NCBI GenBank assembly: GCA_015039365.1
Contig: WION01000008.1
Location: 806,001-870,000, forward strand
Reading direction: 5' to 3'
Source: Amanita rubescens
Lineage: Eukaryota > Basidiomycota > Agaricomycetes > Agaricales > Amanitaceae
Length of the DNA: 64,000 bases
The position numbers and the translations under genes were made by a program. Positions 55,601 to 64,000 of the stretch are shown here, one piece after another. Every line of letters begins with the position of its first letter. Within the stretch, counting starts at the first letter, position 1. A model generated the notes under the pieces. It worked only from the letters and a program-made list of their open reading frames with translations. It did not search any database and was not told where the DNA came from.

Positions 55601-57517
55601 ATCTATGAATTTGGCACGTATCTTCGTCTCCACCTCCGATTGGACCTTTTCAACTCCATATAGGTGATTGTGAACGAGGAGAATGCACACGATACGCACG
55701 AATTTATTACGAAACGACTCTCCGCTATCAAAAATCAAAGAAGCACCGGTGAGCTGGAAGATTTGGCACTTGTCATAGGTCCGCGTTCTCTTGCATTCCA
55801 GACAAAATTCTATTGTTCATCGGTCTCTAGATGGCAAGAGCCTTAGTTTTGCGCTGGATAAGGAAATTTCAAAGACCTTCCTCGAGCTTGCAATCATGTG
55901 CAAAGCTGTTATCTGCTGTGGGTTCACCTTTGACTGGTTTGTTGGGAGGACATAACATCTATCTCAGGTCGTGTTTCACCTCTGCAGAAGGCGTTGGTTG
56001 TCAAGCTTGTCAAGAAAAATATGAAGTCGATTCTTCTTGCGATTGGCGACGGTGCCAACGATGTCAGCATGATCCAAGCTGCTCATGTTGGTGTCGGCAT
56101 TTCGGGCGTGGAGGTATGACCGATTTGGTGGGTTAATGATCGCAGAGACTGATGGGCGATAGGGTCTCCAAGCTGCGCGTTCTGCAGACGTTGCGATCTC
56201 CCAGTTCAGGTTTCTCAAGAAACTATTACTTGTTCATGGCGCATGGAGTTATCGTCGCCTCTCAACACTTATTTTGTGTGCGTTGCGTTACCTACGCGTT
56301 TACACTTCTGCCTTGCTGATGATCGCAACAGACTCTTTCTACAAGAACATTGTTCTCTATATGACACAATTCTGGGTTTGTGCTGAACATTTCTGATATT
56401 GCAAAGCTTGTCTAACCTTTACCCAGTATTCCTTCTTTAATAACTTTTCTGGACAGGTTGCATATGAATCATGGACGTTAACGTTTTATAATGTCCTTTT
56501 TACTGTGCTCCCTCCTCTTGTTATCGGCGTGTTTGACCAGAACGTGTCTGCACGAATACTTGACCGATATCCTCAGCTCTATATTCATGGACAGAAGAAC
56601 GAATTTTTCTCGAAGACGGCTTTCTGGCTATGGGTTACGAATGCATTATACCACAGTCTCGCAAGTGCAATCAATTTAATATCTCATCACTAACGAGAGC
56701 TACTCTAGATTTTGTTTGGGTTCTCCGTTATCCTGTTTTGGGGAGATCTCATTCTGGAAGACGGACTGGATGCGGGTCTCTGGCTCTGGGGAACAACGCT
56801 TTACTTTGCGGTCCTTCTCACAGTCCTTGGGAAAGCTGCTCTGATATCAGAGTACGTCGCCAAGTACATCAACAAACTTTGTTGCTGAAAGGAGACAATT
56901 TTTCACAGTATTTGGACCAAGTACACCGTTGCTGGTGAGTAGTGACATGAATTTCCAGGACAACAAGATATACACCTTAGCAACTAGCTATCCCTGGTTC
57001 ATTCGTCTTCACCATGATATTCCTTCCAATCTACGCGACTGTTACTCCTGCCATTGGATTTTCCACTGAATATGCTGGCATTGTACCTCGTCTATGGACC
57101 AGCAGCGTATTCTATTTCATGATCCTCCTGGTTCCTATATTTTGCCTTTCGAGAGATTTCGCATGGAAATAGTAGGTATCTTTACAATCAGGTCTCTATT
57201 GACTAAGGCATTATCAGTTACCGACGGACGTACAAACCGCTGTCGTATCATATTGCTCAGGAATTGCAAAAATACAATATACCCGATTACCGGCCGCGGC
57301 AGGAGCAGTATGTAGCCACGATTTGTTGCCTTATATTAGAAGCTGATTCTCTTTCAGGTTCCAAAAGGCAATTAAAAAGGTTCGTGCCGTACAGCGGATG
57401 CGGCGGAACCGCGGGTTTGCCTTCAGCCAGACGGAAACTGCTGGAAAACAGGATCAGACGAAGCTGATTCGGGCTTATGACACGTCAAAATCAGATGCGC
57501 GTCCGACAGGATATTAA
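52674..57517 (+). CDS. DRS2: P4-type phospholipid flippase (Drs2 type)
   Basis: Type IV P-type ATPase that moves aminophospholipids to the cytosolic leaflet in Golgi, endosomal or plasma membranes. The long polar N-terminus ([20 protein letters not shown], acidic run [14 protein letters not shown]) precedes [20 protein letters not shown], the P4 entry motif. Then come [35 protein letters not shown] (actuator DGET), the phosphorylation site [87 protein letters not shown] and [20 protein letters not shown]. Transmembrane helices 5-10 lie in exons 56220-57170. The C-terminal tail ends ARPTGY at 57517. Over fifteen introns; one junction rebuilds [15 protein letters not shown] near 55770-55850. 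No break was found. Confidence 0.93.
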
Positions 57518-57921
57518 AGTAGCTAATGGACTGGGGCCAATGTAATTTATATTAATGGATACATGATATTTTATTTCTTGCTACTTATCATGCGGTGCTG
57601 AATGGCTGTACAGACGGATGAACAGTAGAACACATCGATCGGTCCGCTCACGTGGCGATTAACACCGGCTGTGCAGGATGACGGTACCTTGGGTCGTAAC
57701 AGGTTCAACACCTCCCCTGACAACGAAAGCTACCACATTCAAATACTTACGTCTGCTTACTTGTTTGAGGACCCTCAACTTTTCATAAGTACTCCTTAAC
57801 AGCCACAACTCTATTTCCTTTCTTTTATCTCTCGCGTCCGGAACGCTTGATTTCGCAGTCAAAACTCGTGACAGGATCACGCCAAATAAAGATCTTACCT
57901 TTCTTTCCGCATCACTGAAGG
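57518..57921. other. Intergenic, promoter of noxR
   Basis: 404 bp with no supported gene. A minus-strand frame at 57659-57880 has no recognisable features. Confidence 0.4.
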
Positions 57922-60004
57922 ATGTCTCTTAAAGCTGAGCTTGAGAACTGGGCGGCCGCCCTAAAGGCATACGATGAAGAGAATTATGAAGGCGCCCTAG
58001 AACTGTTTTCTGTACGTGCCAATCGAGTAACGGGCTTATTCATCATACTTATTCTATCATAATGAAATGTGCCAGGGCATCGCCGATTCTTCCAAGATAC
58101 TCACGAACATGGGTCTTATATATGCTACTCTTGGTGAACACGAGCACGCGATAGAAAAGTTCATCGAGGCCATCAATCTCGACCAATACTTGGCGATTGC
58201 GTGAGTAGATGGGAAAAAATGAGATGGGGTTGTTCTGACCTTATCCCACTATTTAGCTACTTCCAGATGGGCGTTTCCCATTTTCTTTTAGGCGAAACCG
58301 ATGTGGCCTTGGACAACTTCGACGAAGCTTTGTTATATCTCAGAGGAAATCAAGATATGTACGTATATTTCGGCTGCCAAGTTTGACAGCTTTAGATGAA
58401 GATGATTACAGAAACTATGAGCAACTTGGCCTTAATTTCAAGTTGTATGCAGCGGAGGTTCTGTTTAACAAAGGGATCTGTCTGGTATACTTGGATCGCG
58501 TGCAAGAGGGATTGGATACCATGGCCGAGGCTAGAACATTAAAGGCAAAAGAGGACCATGCTATCATCGATGAAGCAATCCGTGACCAAGGCGATGGCTA
58601 TACAGTGTTCTCCGTCGTATGTTACCTCAGATTCTTATTTGATCATAAACCTAAACATTTGCATAGCCTGTCGGCGTCTTGTACCGGCCGTCTGAGAAAA
58701 AGCTGAAGAATGCGATGACCAAGGACTATATGGGAAAAGCAGTACGTCGTACATGCCGTTCCAGAGTCATGATCCTTAGCTATTGCCCAGAAACTTGTAG
58801 CGGCTAGTGATGCCACTGACGTCTACACAGAATTCTCTGGTGCCGCTCGTTTGAGAGACGGCATCTCCCCAGCGGGCATATTTGTCGATCGGCCTGATAC
58901 CAACGCCCCCAACCTTTCACGTAGTGCTACGGCACCTTCTTCCAGATTACCCAGGAATGGTAGGTCTTTTTTGTTGCCTCGTAAATTCCATGAGACTGAT
59001 GGGCAAGTAGAAGGAAATGACCCTATCTCCCGACCGGCAGCTAATCTCGCGCGCGCCCAGACTACCATCAATGTTCCCGCCAACTTCCGTGAACGTATAG
59101 CCGCGATCCCTACCAGCGCTAATACCCCGGCCATTTCCCGGAGCAATACCTTGTCCAAGCCTAATAACCCTACCACCACAGCTCGGAGCAACACCATGGC
59201 GGCTCCTGATCGGGTCACTCGCAGCAATACTCTATCAGGTCCTGAGAGATCAAAAGGCTTGGCAAGTTTGAGTAGAGGACCGAGTGCCAGGCGGGCTCCT
59301 ACCTCACTCCAAATTCCGCCTATTCCTGAGAACGCTTCCAATGACAAAGGTATGAGAAATTTATGTCTCCATTCCGAGCATCTATTTACTCAGCCAGAAA
59401 AACGTGTCTCGGAATTTTATGAGAATTACCTTGACGAGTATGATGAAAGTGAAAGCGTCGGCCCGGAATCTGCTTCGACGCCAACGCCACCCGCCAATCG
59501 AACGCCGAATAAAGCGCGTGCGCAACGGGCGAGTACCATGAGTCGTAATTCTGGACTGCGCAGCGCTCCTGTTGGTGGATCGATGAAAAGGAGAAGCACT
59601 GCAAGACGATCCACTCGCGGTAACCCGAGAGCGTTTGAGGAAGAAGAGGAAGGATATGGCAGCGGCGATTATGAAGAAGTTTCATTTGAGAAAATCCGCG
59701 TCAAGGTGCGCCAGTATGAAAGTGCATTTAAATCCGACTAATTGTCCGCTAGATTCATTACAATGACGACATTCGTGGAATGGCATTGTTACCCGATACG
59801 AGTTTTGCAGAGTTCATGGATAAACTAACGAGCAAATTTGACAAGTCGATTACGGATCTTGGGATCAAGTTCAGAGATGAGGACGGAGGACACGTGTCGC
59901 TCCGCGATGAATCTGATTATGAGCTTGCCCTCGAGACGGCTCGAGAGGCAGCTAAGGGCAAGTCTGAAGGTAAACTGGAAATTTGGTGTGCGGACCTAAA
60001 ATAA
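57922..60004 (+). CDS. noxR: NADPH oxidase regulator NoxR (p67phox homologue)
   Basis: Cytosolic activator of NoxA/NoxB that works with Rac; in fungi it governs ROS bursts in hyphal tips, fruiting and differentiation. N-terminal TPR repeats start MSLKAELENWAAALKAYDEE and continue LTNMGLIYATLGEHEHAIEK, YFQMGVSHFLLGETDVALDN and LYAAEVLFNKGICLVYLDRV. After an intron near 58610-58670, VGVLYRPSEKKLKNAMTKDY and MGKAKLVAASDATDVYTEFS form the Nox-activation domain. The middle (about 58850-59640) is a Ser/Thr/Asn-rich linker with a repeated R-S-N-T-x-x-x-P pattern. The C-terminal PB1-type domain starts after a short intron near 59700 (HYNDDIRGMALLPDTSFAEF) and has the acidic segment KFRDEDGGHVSLRDESDYEL. 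The stop is at 60004. It lies 80 bp from the next gene. Confidence 0.92.
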
Positions 60005-60084
60005 GATTTTATTTGATTTGTGTGTAATTTACGCTTACTCAGCACGCTTTCGTTCCTTCTTTCCTTCATTACGACTCTCCTGCT

Positions 60085-61195
60085 ATGGGCCTTGCAGGGA
60101 GAAAAATAAAACAGCGCATTGGCGCTGACCCAAGGAATCTTTCATGGGTAGATGGTTTGTGTCATTTTTCGGCGCTTTTTTGGTGATCCCTAGTCTAATT
60201 CTCAATAATCTTTGGGTTTTAATCAATTCGTCTGTCGTGCTCTCTTCGGTATTTATGAACAGATGCATCCAGATTTGGATCCACCTATCTTGCAAAATTT
60301 GGATGGGATTCTAGCAAAGGGCTGGGAGTGACAGGAGACGGACGGACATCCCATATCAAAGTATCCCATAAGTTGGATATGCTGGGCATCGGTGCCGCAA
60401 ACGTGCATGATCCAAATGGGATTGCATGGAAGCAGAACAGAGACTTTGAAAATCTGTTGCGAAGGCTGAACGAGTCTGCTGACGGGGAAGGGGAAACAAG
60501 TGCGGGTAATGAGGGGACGAAAGTTGAGGGGTTTGTGAGCCAAGGCAATGAAGGAGATGGGTCGGAGGAAGTGGTGGAGAAAAGTGAGAAGAAAAGAAAA
60601 AGAAAAGAGAAGTCAAGAGCAGAGGAAGACAAGAAGGAAAGCGAAAACGAAAACGAGGATGAGGACAGGGATAGCAGAAAGAAGAAGAAGAAGAAGAGCG
60701 AAGTAGAAGATGGAAAGAAGCGGAATAAGAAGGACAAGGAACACAAGTCAAAAAAGAGCAAGGGGAACAAGTCGGAAGAATCGGCACCAAAAGCACTAGA
60801 GACGTCTGCGCCAACTCCTATTATACCACGACATAGAGCGTAAGTACGCTTCTTACATCGGCTAGCAAAGAATGACCGTTCCGGATAGACATAGAGCACG
60901 CGCTATCGCAGCGAAGAAAATGCTATCTGGGTCTGCAACAGCGATTTCTGAAATTCTTGGAATTGCTCCCACTTCATCTGAGTCTGTGACGCCAGATGGA
61001 GAATTGACAACGCTAGATGACGATGTTACGGCTAAAATTACGACGTCAAGCAAGAGCGTAGCTGACTATTTTAAGGAGAAGTTATTATCTAGGACTTCGG
61101 GTTCCTCGACAAGTAAAAGCGACATCGATGACGACGCATTTGACAAGCCGAGAGGGGGGATTGGATCGAGAAGAAACGTTAACTCTGTAATGTAA
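60085..61195 (+). CDS. PXR1: PINX1/Pxr1-like G-patch protein
   Basis: Nucleolar G-patch protein that stimulates the Prp43 helicase in rRNA and snoRNA maturation and in yeast inhibits telomerase. Exon 1 reads MGLAGRKIKQRIGADPRNLS and W. An intron (60151-60258) leads to DASRFGSTYLAKFGWDSSKG and LGVTGDGRTSHIKVSHKLDM, the G-patch core with its Gly pattern, then LGIGAANVHDPNGIAWKQNR, a family hallmark. The middle (60580-60780) is a Lys/Glu/Asp-rich low-complexity stretch typical of nucleolar targeting. A last intron near 60840-60888 joins HRA to HRARAIAAKKMLSGSATAIS, another conserved block. The C-terminus is Ser-rich and ends NSVM. The start is firm because the family begins MGLAG/MGLSG. Confidence 0.9.
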
Positions 61196-61399
61196 TAATA
61201 TCCAATAATTAGCGGTGAAAGTTTCCTCCGACAAACGTTGAACACGTCCTGGCCCCACGTTAGAGCATAGCCCATCGAGAGCGCTATCACCCTTATATGA
61301 CCATCTTCCCCTTAACTCTCCCCCTTCCTTGTGTTCGACCCTTCTTCGCTGTACCAGCGCTCTTGTTCTCAACCTATTGATTATTGATTCGTCATCGCA

Positions 61400-63815
61400 A
61401 TGGCTACAGGAACCGCCTCTCCGGGCCGGGCTCTGTCCCCAGACAGCCAGGTCTATTTCAGAAAAGCCAGCATTGCGCTCATAGGCTTGCGTGGAGGTGC
61501 GAGCCCATGCTTCTCCTCCGTCTCTCTCTCTCATATAGACTATATCTCAAGCCGGTAAATCGACCTTGGCTAGCATCATAGCGCGTGCGTTGAATTGGGA
61601 AGTGCTTGACACTGATGCAATATTTGAACAACAACGACATACACCCATCGGAGTATTCATCAAACAGAATGGCTGGGACGCGTTTCGGCAGGCCGAGTCT
61701 GAAATCCTCGCAGATGTCCTCTCAAACAATACGACCGAAAAGGTCATTGCCTGTGGTGGCGGGGCCATCGAGTTGGAACGGAACCGACAACTCATCCGTC
61801 AATTCAAAGAGTATGGTCTCGTCATCCATCTTCTGAGAGAAAAAGAGGACATTTTTGAATATATGCGCAAATCGGATAATTGCGAGATGGATGTATTCTC
61901 CTGGGAGAAAACGGTTGATCTCTTTCGGGAATGCTGCTCTTTCGAGTTCACCTCGCTCACTGTACCACTATCACCGTCGCCGGGGAAGGTTGATCAACGG
62001 TGCTTTCTCAAACCGGTGGTACAAGACCTTTTCCGTTTACTGCAGTTCATACATGGAGTGGATACAAATAAGGCGTCACGGAATCCTGGTCACCGAACAT
62101 ACCGTCTCCCATTGACTTATGACGATGTCCGTCATGCTATTCCAGTAATCGATCACCTCTCTATCGGAATTGATCTCTGGGAAATTCGCGTAGATCTTCT
62201 CAGGTCGTGGGATCTCGACTCTCTTTCCTTTCAAGTTGCTACTCTCCGGAGACACTCGCCACTACCCATCTTATTCACCGTCCGTACTACTTCCCAGGGT
62301 GGCAAGTATCCCTCTCCCGAAGAGGATGACCACACCGCTATCAGACGCCTCAGCGCTTTACTCGAGCACGGGTTACGACTCGGTGTTGAGTATCTGTGTC
62401 TAGAAGCGACTTATCCGACCCAAATCAACGTTATTATACCACGTCTGTGCGGGAACACCACAATATTAGGTTCATATCATGACTGCACGGGTTCTCTGCC
62501 GTGGACTGGGCCTCGAATGTGGCAAATATACGATTCTATTGTCAAGATGGGAGCTGGAATCGCCCAGATCACAAACACTGTCAGAGGATGCGAAGACAAT
62601 ATGAGCTTGCGTCAATTCGCGGCGAGTGTCGAACGAGGTCCAATACCCCTTGTAGCAATAAATTTGGGAGTTGACGTAGGTCTAGCTCTCCGTTGCTGGT
62701 TATCATATAGCTAAAAGGAAGTGTAGGGAAAAATAACCCAAGCGCTCAACACCGTTCTAAGTCCAGTATCACATCCACTACTTCCAAACCAAGCGACGTC
62801 AAGTCAAATAACCTACAATGAATGTCAAAAAGTACTATACCTCCTAGGCCTCCTCCCTCCAAGGAAATACTATGTATTCGGCAACTCGATAGCACACACC
62901 ATGTCCCCTACGATCCATAATACAGCTTTCAGCTTACTCAGCCTCCCTTACACGTACGAAGTTAGAGCAACACCATCGGTAAATGACTTGAAAGAAGTCA
63001 TGGCATCCCCTTCGTTCGGGGGTGCCAGTGTTACCATCCCACATACTCGCGGCATTATCCCCCTTCTTCAGCGCCTCTCGCACAACGCACGCGTTATAGG
63101 TGCAGTGAACACTATTACACCCATATCCGGTGAAGGATTGGCAGGAGACAACACTGACTGGCGGGCGATCAAGACCTGTCTATTACGTTCGCTGACACCA
63201 ACCCATGCTGTTACGTCTTCGACAACTGCACTCATCCTCGGAGCGGGAGGCAGTGCCCGTGCAGCTATCTACGCTCTTTATCAAGTCGGTGTCATCAATT
63301 TCTTGATATACAATCGCTCGCAGTTACAGGCTCAATCAATGGCCGAGGAATTTAGGAAGCTAGATTCGTTATTGCGTATAGTGGTGCTAGAAAAGTTGAA
63401 TGTGCCGCTGCATGCGCACTGTCCCTCTCCGACAATCATCGTGTCTTCGACCCCAGCGAAGGACCGGACATCTGGAGATCCCGAGGCGATTGACCTCGGG
63501 CTGAACGAGGATCATTTGTCTCCTACTGGAGGTGTTGCATTAGAACTTGCGTACGACAGTCGGACAACAAAGCTACTTACACTCGCACAAAAGAGGAGAG
63601 CGGAAGGGTATGGGTGGACGAGCGTGGAAGGTATCGACCTGCTGTTGGAACAAGCCTATGAGCAGACGCGCATATGGACTGGAAGGAGAGCACCAAAATC
63701 ACAGGTGAAAAGCAAAGTTATGGAAATTTATCATCAATGGCTCGCAGAATCTTCCCCGAAAATACCTTCGGTCGCTTGCCCGGAGGTACTAATTCCCGAG
63801 GGACTTGATGCATAA
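61400..63815 (+). CDS. AROM-derived SK/DHQase/SDH protein, probable quinate repressor (QutR/QA-1S type)
   Basis: Three domains in the order of the C-terminal part of pentafunctional AROM, without DHQ synthase or EPSP synthase. Shikimate-kinase-like: IALIGLRGAGKSTLASIIAR (P-loop completed across an intron at 61499-61552), DTDAIFEQQ, ACGGGAIELERNRQLI. Type I dehydroquinase-like: EIRVDLLRSWDLDSL, GSYHDCTGSLPW, then KMGAGIAQITNTVRGCEDN, where the Schiff-base Lys of active enzymes (GAD-x-x-K-I) reads Gln. Shikimate-dehydrogenase-like: YVFGNSIAHTMSPTIHNTAF, GGASVTIPHTRGIIPLL with Thr where the catalytic Lys is expected, GAVNTITP, GDNTDW and LGAGGSARAAIYAL. An intron near 62676-62727 links DVG to KITQALNTVLSPVSHPLLPN. 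The upstream gene ends 205 bp before, so it is not a truncated AROM. Loss of both lysines fits the known repressor that senses quinate-pathway metabolites. A remaining kinase activity cannot be excluded. Confidence 0.82.
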
Positions 63816-64000
63816 CACTAGGACTATCGTACATATATGATTTGATCTAATTTTAACTTATAGTTTATCACCCTTGGAGTAGTTGACCGCAGACCGCCGA
63901 AATGGACCCGAGAAAGCAAAAAGAGTTGAATAGCCGAAGAGCATACTAACTATACATGTTAATAATACATTCCAATCAAACCCAAGGAGATAAGGAGAGA
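63816..64000. other. 3' flank at window edge
   Basis: AT-rich sequence after the last stop codon. No gene start was seen before the window ends. Confidence 0.4.

Noticed and set aside
60285..60899. 204-codon minus-strand Phe/Ser-rich frame
   Set aside because: Antisense of the Lys/Glu-rich part of the PINX1-like gene.
61400..63815. Truncated pentafunctional AROM gene
   Set aside because: It has its own start with a normal leader, the upstream gene ends 205 bp away, and catalytic lysines are changed in two domains, which fits a QutR-like protein better.

Overview
The window is nuclear DNA of a filamentous basidiomycete, most likely an Agaricomycete. Genes are dense, on both strands, and cut by many short GT-AG introns of about 45-70 bp. 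The gene set is fungal: a homeobox factor with a WFQNKR helix, a Slt2-type MAP kinase, NoxR/p67phox, an ArmH-like flavin halogenase, a TrpC trifunctional enzyme in the order GATase-IGPS-PRAI, and Hrr1/ZNFX1-type helicases. I saw no rRNA, tRNA, CRISPR array or intact transposon.

Layout. 1-3278 (-): NDR/LATS kinase, running off the left edge. 4298-5632 (+): homeobox factor. 5633-7616: sparse, with only a doubtful gene on the minus strand. 7617-8752 (+): unrecognised single-pass membrane protein. 8835-10866 (-): glycerol-3-phosphate acyltransferase, divergent from RRP12 at 10984-15208 (+). 15254-16249 (-): proteasome assembly chaperone 2. 16426-17581 (-): ETF alpha. 17763-25729 and 26102-34428 (+): two tandem ZNFX1-like helicases. 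34501-37436 (+): PDAT. 37657-38545 (-): unrecognised gene. 39736-41973 (+): flavin-dependent halogenase. 42406-43845 (+): aldo-keto reductase. 44070-47915 (-): TMEM184/OST-alpha-like membrane protein with a long Ser/Pro-rich tail. 47989-50485 (+): trpC, with three apparent single-base insertions. 50700-52504 (-): cell-wall-integrity MAPK. 52674-57517 (+): Drs2-type flippase. 57922-60004 (+): NoxR. 60085-61195 (+): PINX1/Pxr1 G-patch protein. 61400-63815 (+): AROM-like SK-DHQase-SDH protein that lacks key catalytic lysines, probably a QutR-type quinate repressor.

How the genes relate. Most are ordinary housekeeping genes with no operon-like logic. The GPAT and PDAT are the first acylation step and a final step of triacylglycerol synthesis. 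The flippase, Slt2-type MAPK, NDR kinase and NoxR belong to polarity, wall and differentiation biology. TrpC and the AROM-derived protein both touch chorismate-pathway metabolism but are about 11 kb apart. The halogenase and aldo-keto reductase are adjacent, co-oriented and each have a TATA box, so they could be part of a small specialised-metabolite locus.

The most notable region is 17.7-34.4 kb. Two full-length tandem genes each combine two CCCH fingers, an SF1 (VEEA-box) helicase with a shared acidic insertion, a run of NF-X1 fingers and a C-terminal RZ-type finger as in ZNFX1 and RNF213. The downstream copy looks intact. The upstream copy is shorter at several places and has an eroded RZ finger. 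ZNFX1/Hrr1 relatives act in small-RNA silencing and antiviral defence, so an RNA-surveillance role is inferred here, not shown.
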